This document shows, in pieces, positions 15,976 through 24,087 of a DNA stretch of 64,000 nucleotides. Source of the stretch: HGM13233 sp900762805 (lineage in GTDB: Bacteria > Bacillota > Clostridia > Oscillospirales > Ruminococcaceae); contig CALKMA010000012.1 of NCBI GenBank assembly GCA_937993755.1, positions 62,001-126,000 on the forward strand. The letters are read 5' to 3'. The position numbers and the translations under genes are program-made. Under the pieces are notes generated by a model. The model searched no databases and was not told the origin of the DNA. It was given only the letters and a program-made list of their open reading frames with translations. Each line of letters starts with the position of its first letter. Position 1 is the first letter of the stretch.

Positions 15976-16269
15976 ATGACAGAACGTGACCGCATCCGGC
16001 CAACGCCGGAGGAGCAGCGCCCGGACACCCCGCAGGCCGCCCCGGAGCCGCCCGTCTATGACCCGGCACTGCTCGACAGCATCGACCTTGAACGCGCGGA
16101 GGATGACCCGGAGCCGGAGCCGATCGCTCTGCCGGACGAGCGCAGCTACAAGGAAAAGCTGTATGACAAGATACCGCTCAATGTGCGGCAGATGGATATC
16201 ATCATCGGCGTGCTGGTCGGTCTGCTGGCCGCGGCGCTGGTGATCGGTATCGTTATCGGAAACAGGTAA
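15976..16269 (+). CDS. Small single-pass membrane protein after mglC
   Basis: A 97-residue protein starting only three bases after the mglC stop, so it is translated from the same message. The first 70 residues are acidic and proline-rich (DDPEPEPIALPDE), then a short basic stretch and one C-terminal membrane helix (IIIGVLVGLLAAALVIGIVIG). The topology suggests a tail-anchored cytosolic domain. No family recognised; a role as accessory to the transporter is inference from position. Confidence 0.7.
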   Translation: MTERDRIRPTPEEQRPDTPQAAPEPPVYDPALLDSIDLERAEDDPEPEPIALPDERSYKEKLYDKIPLNVRQMDIIIGVLVGLLAAALVIGIVIGNR

Positions 16270-16274
16270 ACAGA

Positions 16275-16302
16275 CCGGCCGGCTGCTCTGGCAGCCGGCC
16301 GG
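16275..16302 (+). terminator. Perfect 12-bp hairpin at operon end
   Basis: CCGGCCGGCTGC (16275-16286) and GCAGCCGGCCGG (16291-16302) with a TCTG loop. No T-run follows; it may stop transcription poorly or protect the message end. Confidence 0.5.
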
Positions 16303-16394
16303 CGGTGCGTCTGCCGGCAGGAGGCGCGATATTTACCGCCGCCTGCGCCGGGCGCGGCCCCCTTCTGCCCATGCGCCAAAAGCGCGGCAGCCGC

Positions 16395-16424
16395 TTTACT
16401 TTGCGGGGCAGCTTGTGCTACAAT
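16395..16424 (+). promoter_or_regulatory. Promoter of the FMN reductase gene
   Basis: TTTACT (16395-16400), 18 bases, then TACAAT (16419-16424) preceded by TGC. A GC-rich hairpin, GGGGCGCC/GGCGCCCC, sits just before the start codon region and may affect translation. Confidence 0.6.
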
Positions 16425-16510
16425 AGCTGTACAGCCGTCCGCCAAGGGCTGCGGCGGATATTTTGAAAAATTGGAAAGGCGGGGCGCCGCGGCGCCCCAT
16501 GAGGTAACAG

Positions 16511-17113
16511 ATGGGCTATCTTCTCTACATTGACAGCACCGTTCGTCCGGCGGGCGTTTCCCGCACGGCACGGCTCGGCGAGGAATTTCTGCGCGGCTAC
16601 CGCGAGGCGCATCCCGATGCCGAGGTTCGGGTGCGGTGTCTGCCCGAAATGGGTCTCAAGCCCCACACGTGGGAGAGTCTGCAGCAGCGCGATGCCTTGC
16701 TGGCGGCCGGGCAGGAGAGCGATGCCCGTTTCGAGCTGGCCCGCGAGTTTGCCGAAGCCGATACCCTTGTCATGGCAGCGCCCTTCTGGGATCTTTCATT
16801 CCCGGCCTATCTCAAGCTCTACTTTGAAAATGTTTCCTGCTGCGGCATTACCTTTGGCTTTGACGGCAACCGGATGTTCGGCCGCTGCCGGTGCCGCAAG
16901 GTGCTGTTTCTCACGACGCGCGGCGGCGTTTTTTCGGGGGTCGATTCCGATATGGAGCAGGCCATGCCGCAGCTGCGCGCCTATTCCAAGATGTTCGGCC
17001 TCGGCGAGGTGGACATCGTGTTTGCCGAGGGCATTGATCTTGACACCTGCGACGGTGACGCGTTGTTGCAGGCGGCTGCCGCCCGCGCCTATGAGGCGGG
17101 TCTGAAATTCTGA
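16511..17113 (+). CDS. Flavodoxin-fold NAD(P)H-dependent FMN reductase / azoreductase
   Basis: A 200-residue flavodoxin-like oxidoreductase. LLYIDSTVRPAGVSRTARLGEEFL at the N-terminus matches the phosphate-binding loop of AzoR/MdaB-type proteins, APFWDLSFPAYLKLYFENV near residue 90-108 is the FMN contact characteristic of AzoR, and FLTTRGGVF follows. It probably reduces quinones or azo compounds with NAD(P)H in the cytosol. GAGG lies seven bases before ATG 16511. Single-gene transcript with its own promoter. Confidence 0.85.
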   Translation: MGYLLYIDSTVRPAGVSRTARLGEEFLRGYREAHPDAEVRVRCLPEMGLKPHTWESLQQRDALLAAGQESDARFELAREFAEADTLVMAAPFWDLSFPAYLKLYFENVSCCGITFGFDGNRMFGRCRCRKVLFLTTRGGVFSGVDSDMEQAMPQLRAYSKMFGLGEVDIVFAEGIDLDTCDGDALLQAAAARAYEAGLKF

Positions 17114-17734
17114 CGGTGTTCCGACGGCGCGGCGGATGAGCGCTGTACCCGGTATACGGTGCGGGAGCGCCTGCACCGGTATGGCCGGCTTGCCTCATCA
17201 TATCGCCGCTTTGTTCTGTGACGCGCGCGGGCGCTTTAATGCCGGAAGGCGACATGGCAGCGGCAGGAAGGCCGCGATGCGGGGCGCGCCGCCCCCAAGG
17301 CTGCCGCTTTGCCGCATAGCCGGCAGAAGGTGCGCCGCGCCCTGCCGCACATGATTTTTCCATTGACAAAATTCCCTTTGGCAGGGCTGGACCGCCAAAG
17401 GGAATTTTTGCGTTATTTAACAACTGATATACAAGACGTTTCATTTGTTCTGTCCGGCAGCCGGTTCTACGGGGCGTGCCGACGGCTTCTTGTCCGGTCT
17501 TTTCAGTCGGCGGTTCGGCGGCGTATTCGCCGAAGCATTTATCCGGCGTCAGCGACAGCTTTACAGTGCTGCCCCGTGGGCCGCTGAGAACTTGTGAGAT
17601 AATCGCTCCGGCGGAGGCTGAGCTGGTTTTCGGCTTCATGGGCGGCGCCGTTATAGGCTTGTCAGACCGTCTGCTTTGCGGCGATAAGCCCGTTCCATTC
17701 GGCGGCCGCATCGCGCTTATGCCGCCCTGCGGCG
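17114..17734 (+). other. Intergenic region, no gene supported
   Basis: A 621-base stretch with no coding frame of convincing composition. It contains the bidirectional terminator at 17368-17408. Bases 17409-17734 lie downstream of tatD on the minus strand and may be an untranslated tail or a decayed gene. Confidence 0.4.
17368..17408. terminator. Bidirectional terminator
   Basis: AAAATTCCCTTTGGC (17368-17382) pairs with GCCAAAGGGAATTTT (17394-17408). A-rich and T-rich ends on the stem make it work in either direction. Confidence 0.75.
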
Positions 17735-18502
17735 TTATATCCCGAACAGCCGCCGGCCATTGTCCCGCGCCCGGTCGATGAGCGCCTGCGGCTCGGTCCC
17801 CAGCTCGGCGGCCAGCCTTTCGGCGGTGAGTGCGATCATGTCCGACGTGCAAAGCTCGCCCCGGTGGGGCACAGGGGCCATATAGGGGCAGTCGGTTTCC
17901 AGCAGCAGGCGGTCGGGCGGGATGACCGCGGCACTTTCCAAGGCGCGGCGGGCATTTTTGAAGGTGACGGCGCCGCCGAAGCCGAAATAAAAGCCCATGC
18001 GGGCATACTGCTGCGCCTGCTCGGCCGAGCCGGAATAGCAGTGCAGCACGCCGCGCGGGCGCAGCTCCGACAGGATATCAAAGGTGTCGGCGTGGGCCTC
18101 GCGGTCGTGGACGATGACAGGCAGACCCAGTCGGTTGGCCAGCTCGCACTGGCGGCGGAAAAACAGCCGCTGTGTTTCGCGCGGCGAAAAGTCGTAGTGA
18201 TAATCAAGCCCGATCTCGCCAATGGCTACCGCTTTGCTGTGGGCGGCCAGCGCCAGCAGGCGCGGCTCCCAGTCGGCCGGCGCCTCACCGCATTCGTGCG
18301 GGTGGATGCCGACGGCGGCATAAAAATAGGGATAGGCTGCGGTCAGCTCCAACGAGCGCGCCGAGCTTTCCAGATCCGACCCGCAGTTGACGACAAGCGC
18401 CACACCGCGCCGGGGCAGCTCGCGCAGCAGCGCCTCCCGGCAGGGATCGAAGCGCGCGTCGTCATAGTGGGCGTGGGTGTCGAAGATGCCGGCGTAGGGC
18501 AT
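17735..18502 (-). CDS. tatD: TatD family metal-dependent DNase/hydrolase
   Basis: A 255-residue TIM-barrel hydrolase with the family's metal ligands: DTHAHYDD at the start, IGEIGLDYHYD (Glu and Asp ligands), PVIVHDREAH, VLHCYSGS and LLETDCPYMAPVPHRG. TatD proteins act as 3'-5' exonucleases in DNA repair. AAAGGAGAAA precedes the start. It lies 59 bases after metG on the same strand, a widespread arrangement in Firmicutes, and probably shares its transcript. Confidence 0.94.
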   Translation of the reverse strand: MPYAGIFDTHAHYDDARFDPCREALLRELPRRGVALVVNCGSDLESSARSLELTAAYPYFYAAVGIHPHECGEAPADWEPRLLALAAHSKAVAIGEIGLDYHYDFSPRETQRLFFRRQCELANRLGLPVIVHDREAHADTFDILSELRPRGVLHCYSGSAEQAQQYARMGFYFGFGGAVTFKNARRALESAAVIPPDRLLLETDCPYMAPVPHRGELCTSDMIALTAERLAAELGTEPQALIDRARDNGRRLFGI

Positions 18503-18561
18503 GGCTTTCTCCTTTCAAAAGCCGGCGCAGCGATGGGCTGCGCCGGCGGTCGGTCTGTGAT

Positions 18562-20490
18562 TCAGCGGATGCGGCAGCCCTCCGGCACGGCGTCGTCGAG
18601 AAAGACGACCGATGCGCCGCCGTCCGGCAGCTCGCTGCTGAGGATCATGCCCTCGCTGCGGATGCCGCGGATGGTGGCGGGGGCGAGATTGAGCACCATC
18701 GCCACCTTCTTGCCGGTCAGCTGTTCGGGCGCATAGTATTTGGCGATGCCGGAGACGACCGTGCGTTCCCGCTCGCCGTCAAAGACGCGCAGCTGAAGCA
18801 GCTTGTCGGCCTTGGGCACCTTTTCGCACGCAAGGATCCGAACGGCGCGCAGCTCGCCTTTCATGAAGTCATCGTAGCTGATGTCGGGCAGCTGCTCGCG
18901 CGCCGGCTGTGCCGGCTGGGCGGCGTTCCGGGCGGCGATATGCTCGGCCTCGATCTCGGCCAGCGTCTTTTCGGCGTCGATGCGGGCGAACAGCGGGCTG
19001 CCCTCACCGACGGCATAGCCGCCTACGGCGCCAAAACGGTCGGAGGACTCGGCGCAAGCCAGCTGCTCATGGATTTTTGCGGTACACTTGGGCATGAAGG
19101 GCTCCAGCAGACCGGCCAGCAGGCGGATGCCCTCCAGCAGGTTGTAAAGCACGGCCTCCAGACGCGGCTTCCGCGCTTCGTCCTTGGCCAGCGCCCATGG
19201 CATGGTTTCGTCGATATACTTGTTGCAGCGGCGGGCCAGCTCCATCACAGCGGCGCAGGCGTCGGCGTTGCGGTAGTTGTCCATCAGCTGGAAATAGCGG
19301 CTGACGGTTTCGGCTGCCGTCCGGCGGAGGTCGGCGTCAAAATCGTCGAAATCGGCGGCCGGCCGGCTGACCTTTCCGCCGAAATATTTGTTGGTCATCG
19401 CGATCGTGCGGTTGACCAGATTGCCCAGCGTGTTGGCAAGGTCGGTGTTGTATTTGGCAATGAAGGCTTCATAGGTGATGGAGCCGTCCTGCGCAAAGGG
19501 GACCTCGGATAGCAGGTAATAGCGAACGGCGTCAGAGCCGAAGCGGCGGACCAGATCGTCCGAATAGATGACATTGCCGCGCGATTTGCTCATTTTTTCC
19601 TCGCCGAACAGCACCCACGGGTGGCCGAGCACCTGACGGGGCAGCGGCTCCCCCAGCGCCATCAGGATGATGGGCCAGTAGATGGTGTGGAAGCGGACGA
19701 TGTCCTTGCCGATGACATGAAGGTCGGCCGGCCAGTATTTTTTATACAGCTCGCCCGGCTGATCGGGGTCGTAGCCAAGGCCGGTGATATAGTTGGACAG
19801 CGCGTCGATCCACACATAGATGACATGGCGGTCGTCAAAATCGACGGGGATGCCCCACTTGAAGGAGGTGCGGGAGACGCACAGGTCGGTCAGCCCCGGC
19901 TTGATAAAGTTGTTGACCATTTCAGCCTTGCGTGAGCCGGGCAGGAAGAAATCGGGGTGGCTCTCGTAGTATTCGACCAGCCGGTCCTGATATTTGCTGA
20001 GCCTGAGAAAGTAGGCTTCCTCCTTGGTATCGACGACATCGCGGCCGCAGTCGGGGCATTTGCCGTCGTGAAGCTGCGACGGCGTGAAGAAGGATTCGCA
20101 CTGTACACAGTACTTGCCCTCGTACTCGCTTTTATAGATGTCCCCCTGTTCGTACAGCTTTTTGAAGATTTTTTTTACGGCGGCCTCATGGTCGGCGTCG
20201 GTGGTGCGGATAAAGCGGTCGTAGGTGACATCGAGACAATCCCATACCGCCTTGATCTCGGCGGCGACCCGATCGACCCACTCCTTGGGCGAAATGCCGT
20301 TTTCGGTGGCGATCTGCTCGATCTTGATGCCGTGCTCATCCGAGCCGGTGAGGAAGTGGACGTCGAAGCCGCGGGCGCGCTTGTAGCGGGCGATCATATC
20401 AGCCAGCACGATATCATAGGCGTTGCCGACGTGCGGCTTGCGGGAGGCATAGGCGATTGCGGTGGTAATATAAAATTTCTGTTTTTCCAT
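18562..20490 (-). CDS. metG: Methionyl-tRNA synthetase
   Basis: A 642-residue class I synthetase charging tRNA-Met. Visible are the HIGH-like motif PHVGN near residue 20, a zinc-knuckle region with CVQCESFF and CPDCG near 127-150, the KMSKSRGN motif near 300, the helical anticodon-binding domain, and a C-terminal EMAP/Trbp111-like tRNA-binding domain (from about 535; YDDFMKGELRAVRI, PKADKLLQL, GIRSEGMILSSE). The length with this C-terminal domain is normal in Clostridia. tatD follows. Confidence 0.97.
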   Translation of the reverse strand: MEKQKFYITTAIAYASRKPHVGNAYDIVLADMIARYKRARGFDVHFLTGSDEHGIKIEQIATENGISPKEWVDRVAAEIKAVWDCLDVTYDRFIRTTDADHEAAVKKIFKKLYEQGDIYKSEYEGKYCVQCESFFTPSQLHDGKCPDCGRDVVDTKEEAYFLRLSKYQDRLVEYYESHPDFFLPGSRKAEMVNNFIKPGLTDLCVSRTSFKWGIPVDFDDRHVIYVWIDALSNYITGLGYDPDQPGELYKKYWPADLHVIGKDIVRFHTIYWPIILMALGEPLPRQVLGHPWVLFGEEKMSKSRGNVIYSDDLVRRFGSDAVRYYLLSEVPFAQDGSITYEAFIAKYNTDLANTLGNLVNRTIAMTNKYFGGKVSRPAADFDDFDADLRRTAAETVSRYFQLMDNYRNADACAAVMELARRCNKYIDETMPWALAKDEARKPRLEAVLYNLLEGIRLLAGLLEPFMPKCTAKIHEQLACAESSDRFGAVGGYAVGEGSPLFARIDAEKTLAEIEAEHIAARNAAQPAQPAREQLPDISYDDFMKGELRAVRILACEKVPKADKLLQLRVFDGERERTVVSGIAKYYAPEQLTGKKVAMVLNLAPATIRGIRSEGMILSSELPDGGASVVFLDDAVPEGCRIR

Positions 20491-20524
20491 CTCTTGACCT
20501 TCTGTCTGTATTGCAATTAAAGCT

Positions 20525-20553
20525 ATTGTAGCACAAAAGTCGGGCGCCGTAAA
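20525..20553 (-). promoter_or_regulatory. metG promoter
   Basis: On the minus strand, TTTACG (20553-20548), 17 bases, TACAAT (20530-20525), 35 bases before the start codon. No T-box leader is seen in the short upstream region. Confidence 0.65.
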
Positions 20554-20570
20554 GCATTAAGAAGAATTTA

Positions 20571-20599
20571 TTGAAATTCAATAAGAAATATAGTATAAT
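20571..20599 (+). promoter_or_regulatory. Promoter of the DUF2975-HTH-DUF2975 operon
   Basis: TTGAAA (20571-20576), 17 bases, TATAAT (20594-20599). It lies in the same short intergenic region as the divergent metG promoter, in AT-rich DNA that includes TTGAAATTCAA at 20571-20581, a short palindrome over the -35. Confidence 0.75.
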
Positions 20600-20632
20600 A
20601 AAAGCGGAAAATGAAAGCGGGGAGGGTCGCAT

Positions 20633-21106
20633 ATGAACGATCGAAGCAAGGCGAAGGTGCTGGCGGCCAGTACGGTGCTGGTTCTGGTGCTGGCGGCGGC
20701 CTATATCATTTCGCTGCCTCCCCTGATCCATCGGCTGCTCAACGCCTATGCCGGCGGGCTGCCTGCCGGCTATGTGACCGGCTTTTCTATTGTGTTCGGG
20801 CTGGCGGCCATCCCCTTTGTGATGGTCATCATCAGTGTCGGGCGCATTTTTATCAACATCGCGCGAGGCGTGCTCTACAACCGCAACAATGCCGAGATGT
20901 TCCACCGTGTCACCGTCTGGCTGGGTGTGCAGGCGGCTATCAGCTTTTCGGGCTATCTGCTGTCACAGGTGCTGTTCGGCTCAAACATCAGCATCGCCTT
21001 TTTTCTGATGGGGCTGGTGTCGGCGGCCGGCATGGCGCTTTCCGCCGCCTTCCGCCGGTCACTGCTGGGCGCTATTCATGCCGACGATGAGGGAGAAACG
21101 ATATGA
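20633..21106 (+). CDS. DUF2975 four-helix membrane protein
   Basis: A 157-residue protein with four membrane helices (about 10-30, 50-75, 98-115, 120-140), and a cytosolic loop containing GRIFINIARGVLYNRNNAEMFHRVT between helices 2 and 3, the pattern of DUF2975/YoaS-like proteins. Function unknown. GGGAGGG upstream of ATG 20633. Its stop overlaps the next start (ATGA), so it is translated together with the small HTH regulator that normally accompanies this family. Confidence 0.82.
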   Translation: MNDRSKAKVLAASTVLVLVLAAAYIISLPPLIHRLLNAYAGGLPAGYVTGFSIVFGLAAIPFVMVIISVGRIFINIARGVLYNRNNAEMFHRVTVWLGVQAAISFSGYLLSQVLFGSNISIAFFLMGLVSAAGMALSAAFRRSLLGAIHADDEGETI

Positions 21107-21318
21107 TTGTGGTTGATATTGATATTATGATGGCCAGACGCAAGATGTCGGCGGGCGAGCTGGCGCGGCGGGTCGGTATTACGCCGGCCAACCTGTCGAT
21201 CCTGAAAAACGACAAGGCGCGTGCTATCCGCTTTACGACGCTGGAGGCGCTCTGCCGGGCGCTCGACTGTCAGCCGGGCGATCTGCTGCGCTATGTACCG
21301 GAGGAGGACAACCAATGA
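21103..21318 (+). CDS. Small YozG-type Cro/C1 transcriptional regulator
   Basis: A 71-residue single-domain helix-turn-helix protein: IMMARRKMSAGELARRVGITPANLSILKNDKARAIRFTTLEALCRALDCQPGDLL. This is the YozG/Xre type found with DUF2975 proteins. Both ends overlap neighbouring genes (ATGA at 21103 and at 21315), indicating tight translational coupling. It probably regulates its own operon in response to something sensed by its membrane partners; this is inference. Confidence 0.9.
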   Translation: MIVVDIDIMMARRKMSAGELARRVGITPANLSILKNDKARAIRFTTLEALCRALDCQPGDLLRYVPEEDNQ

Positions 21319-21794
21319 CACAGAAAACGCTTTCTGTCTGGCTGCGCATCGTCGCGCTGTTCGCGGGCGCGGCCGGCCTTTCGATTTTTATTCTGGTGTT
21401 GCCGGGTGCCATTGCCAACTATCTGGTGCTGCTGCCGGGCACCGGCTGGTTCGCCGTGATGGCGCGGGGCGTCTGCTATGGGCTGTGCCTGCCGTTTGCC
21501 GCGGCCATTGTCGAGTTTTATCTCATCTGCCGCCGGATCGGGCAGGATCGCTCGTTCACCGCCGCCAACGCACGGTCGCTGCGGGCCATCGGCTTTCTGT
21601 CCATGGCCGACACGGCGCTGGTGTTCGTCCTGCTGATCGGGCTGGTAGCGGCACAGGCGCTCGACGCGCTGTTTGTCCTGGCCGTCGTGCTGCTGATGCT
21701 GGTCGGCGTGCTTGTGACGGTCGCCGCCTTCACCCTGTCCCACCTTGTGCTCAAGGCGTGGCAGATCAAAGAGGAAAATGAGCTGACGATATAG
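21315..21794 (+). CDS. Second DUF2975 membrane protein
   Basis: A 159-residue four-helix protein with the same layout as the one at 20633: helices near 12-35, 45-70, 95-120 and 122-145, and a loop with CRRIGQDRSFTAANARSLRAIGF that parallels the first protein's loop. Overlaps the HTH gene by four bases. Two DUF2975 proteins flanking one HTH suggests a heteromeric membrane unit or a duplication. Confidence 0.82.
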   Translation: MTQKTLSVWLRIVALFAGAAGLSIFILVLPGAIANYLVLLPGTGWFAVMARGVCYGLCLPFAAAIVEFYLICRRIGQDRSFTAANARSLRAIGFLSMADTALVFVLLIGLVAAQALDALFVLAVVLLMLVGVLVTVAAFTLSHLVLKAWQIKEENELTI

Positions 21795-22042
21795 CGGCGG
21801 AGCGCCGTCTGCCGCCTGTAATTGATAAAAAGGGCCGGCAGGACGGCACGCCTTCTGACAGGCTTGCCGCTTCCGTTCGGCCGCCCGTCCCAACAGGGCC
21901 GCGCTCCCTGCTTCAAGCCGGCCGTGGGCATACTGCGCCGGCCGCTTTGGCCTCTCAACCCGACGGGGCCGCGCTGAGCGCATGGCCGCCAATATATTTC
22001 ATCAAAAGGCCGGCGGGCTTATCCGCCGCGCAGCTGAGCATC

Positions 22043-23062
22043 ATGAAACGTCTGATCGTATTTGTTTTAATTTTATCTTTGACCCTTCTGACGGCCTGCG
22101 GGGGCGCGCAGACGGTATCGGGCACGGTGTTCGCCATGGACACCGTTGTTTCTTATACGCTCTGCGGGCCGGGCGAGCTGCCGGAGCAGCAGACGGCCGA
22201 GGCGCTGGCGCGGTATGAGGCGCTCTTTTCGGTTACGGCCGAGGGGAGCGACGTCTGGCGCATCAACCATGCCGTCGGCCCTACCGCTGTGTCGGACGAT
22301 GTGGCGGCAGTGCTGCGCACGGCCGGGGAGGTTTACCGGCAGAGCGGCGGAGCCTTTGACATCAGCATCTGGCCCGTCGTGCAGGCATGGGGCTTTACAA
22401 CGGGGGAGAACTGCGTGCCGTCGGATGAGGAGCTGGCCGCCTGTCTTGCGCTGGTCGATGGCAGCCGCATCCGCATCGACGGGGGCACCGTCACGCTTGA
22501 CGCCGGCATGGGCATCGACCTCGGCGGCATTGCCAAGGGCTATATCGCACAGCAGATCGTTGCACAGTGGAAGCAGGCCGGCGTGACGGGAGGGCTGCTT
22601 TCGGTCGGCGGCAATATCCAGCTGGCCGGTCCCAAGCCTGACGGCAGCGACTGGCTGCTGGGCGTTCAGGATCCCTTCGCGGCAGATGACCCGGCGCGCT
22701 TTGTCGGCGTGCTGTCTCTGCGGGAGGGCGCCGTCGTCACGTCGGGGGATTATCATCGTTATTTCGAGAGCGGCGGCGTGCGCTATCACCATATTCTCGA
22801 CCCCAGAACCGGCTGCCCCGCCCGCAGCGGGCTGCGCTCGGTCACCGTCCTGTGTCAGGACGGCGCGCTGGCCGATGCCCTTTCAACAGCGCTTTTTGTG
22901 CTGGGCGAGCAGGGGGCGATCGCCTTTTGCCGGCAATACGGCGGCTTTGAGATGCTGCTGGTGACCGACGATGGCCGTGTGCTGGCCACGCCGGGGGCCG
23001 ACGAGCATTTCACGCCCGACAGCGCCTTCGCCGCGCAGTATACCGTCCTGCCCGCCGCTTGA
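22043..23062 (+). CDS. apbE: FAD:protein FMN transferase, lipoprotein
   Basis: ApbE attaches FMN covalently to threonine in target flavoproteins such as the Rnf or Nqr subunits, acting on the outer face of the membrane. The 339-residue protein starts at ATG 22043 with a lipoprotein signal (LLTAC). It shows MDTVVSYTLCG, AFDISIWPVVQAWGF, GIDLGGIAKGYIAQQI with the conserved GG-AKGY, and a YHHILDPRTGCPARSGLRSVTV segment, all family hallmarks. The ribosome binding site is poor; no rnf genes are near. Confidence 0.93.
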   Translation: MKRLIVFVLILSLTLLTACGGAQTVSGTVFAMDTVVSYTLCGPGELPEQQTAEALARYEALFSVTAEGSDVWRINHAVGPTAVSDDVAAVLRTAGEVYRQSGGAFDISIWPVVQAWGFTTGENCVPSDEELAACLALVDGSRIRIDGGTVTLDAGMGIDLGGIAKGYIAQQIVAQWKQAGVTGGLLSVGGNIQLAGPKPDGSDWLLGVQDPFAADDPARFVGVLSLREGAVVTSGDYHRYFESGGVRYHHILDPRTGCPARSGLRSVTVLCQDGALADALSTALFVLGEQGAIAFCRQYGGFEMLLVTDDGRVLATPGADEHFTPDSAFAAQYTVLPAA

Positions 23063-23129
23063 CGGGATGTATGCTTCTCTCGCCCCGACCGGGGCAGAGA
23101 CTGAAACAGGAAATCAGATCCAAACATAA

Positions 23130-23175
23130 GGCCGGACCGGAAAGCTGATGCAAAGCTTTCCGGTCCGGCCTTTTT
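23130..23175 (+). terminator. Strong terminator after apbE
   Basis: A sixteen-base perfect stem, 23130-23145 with 23155-23170, nine-base loop, then five T's. It separates apbE from the convergent gntR gene. Confidence 0.9.
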
Positions 23176-23207
23176 GCGCGCCGCGCAGTTTTTAGAAGGT
23201 GTTTGGC

Positions 23208-23978
23208 TCACAAAATATGATGTTCATTGCGGTTGACCTGCATGACACGTTCCTGCGAGATGCGGTCCTGCGAAATGGTGTACTTTTCGCCGATAAAATA
23301 GTGGTAGGTCAGTTCAAAAGGCCGGTCCTCAGTGCGCCAAAGGATGGTTTCTTTCAGTAGTGCAATATGACTGGTGCCGATGAGCTTGGCTTGTTCTTCT
23401 GTGGGGAGCGTAGCGCAGTGAGAACGCCGGCCATAGCTACGGCTGATACCCAGTTCCTGCAGGTATTCGTCAAGCGAGCCGAGCAGGCGGGTGATGTCAA
23501 TAGTGTGGACGACAGATTGAGCCAGATAGGTGTAGGATAGACAGACGAGGCTGTCGTCGCCATAGCGGGCACGGACAAAGAAATGCAGAAATTCGTCAGG
23601 CCCAACCTCAAGCTGTGTAGCAACATCCGGCACATCGCTGCCGCGCAGTACGGTGTAGTTAATCAGCTTAGTACCGGGTACCATGCCGGCGTTGCGAATC
23701 AGGTCGGTCATGCTTTCGGGAGCAGAGAGCGTCTCCAGTGTTTTTTGAACAGGAGTGCGGTAGGCGTAGGACACCGTTGTGCCGACGCCGGGCGTGCGCT
23801 TAACATACCCCTTAGCCGCCAGCTCACCCATGGCCTTGGAAAGAGTCATGTGACTGGCTGAAAATTGCCGGCACAGCTCATTTTCAGACGGTAAGAATTC
23901 TCCCAGCAGCATTTCGTTATTTTCTATTCGTTTTTGAAAATATTCTACGACCTCAAGATATTTCGGCAGCTTTTTCAT
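23208..23978 (-). CDS. GntR family regulator with UTRA domain
   Basis: A 256-residue HutC/FrlR-type regulator. Residues 6-75 are the winged helix (PSENELCRQFSASHMTLSKAMGELAAKGYVKRTPGVGTTV); residues about 95-245 are a UTRA effector-binding domain ending in LTYHYFIGEKYTI. Base composition is less GC-rich than the core genes. It sits downstream of the SIS gene and has its own promoter. Its likely targets are the mirrored operator modules at 25341-25354 and 25455-25468 between the SIS gene and the PTS operon; the ligand is probably a phosphorylated amine-sugar. Confidence 0.9.
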   Translation of the reverse strand: MKKLPKYLEVVEYFQKRIENNEMLLGEFLPSENELCRQFSASHMTLSKAMGELAAKGYVKRTPGVGTTVSYAYRTPVQKTLETLSAPESMTDLIRNAGMVPGTKLINYTVLRGSDVPDVATQLEVGPDEFLHFFVRARYGDDSLVCLSYTYLAQSVVHTIDITRLLGSLDEYLQELGISRSYGRRSHCATLPTEEQAKLIGTSHIALLKETILWRTEDRPFELTYHYFIGEKYTISQDRISQERVMQVNRNEHHIL

Positions 23979-24016
23979 GGCGCTTTGGCATCCTTATATT
24001 TATTCATTACAATCTT

Positions 24017-24045
24017 ATTGTATCGAGAAACAGGGGAGAAAGCAA
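24017..24045 (-). promoter_or_regulatory. gntR promoter
   Basis: Minus strand: TTGCTT (24045-24040), 17 bases, TACAAT (24022-24017). Its -35 lies within the terminator hairpin of the preceding SIS gene. Confidence 0.6.
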
Positions 24046-24078
24046 GAGAAACCCGCATTTTTACGGATTTCTCTTGCT
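24041..24078 (-). terminator. Terminator of the SIS gene
   Basis: AGCAAGAGAAA (24041-24051) pairs with TTTCTCTTGCT (24068-24078). On the minus strand the stem is followed by a pyrimidine-rich but imperfect T-tract. Confidence 0.6.
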
Positions 24079-24087
24079 CGAAAAGGG

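Noticed and set aside
17409..17781. Frames downstream of tatD
   Set aside because: Several overlapping frames on both strands, none with a binding site or motif.
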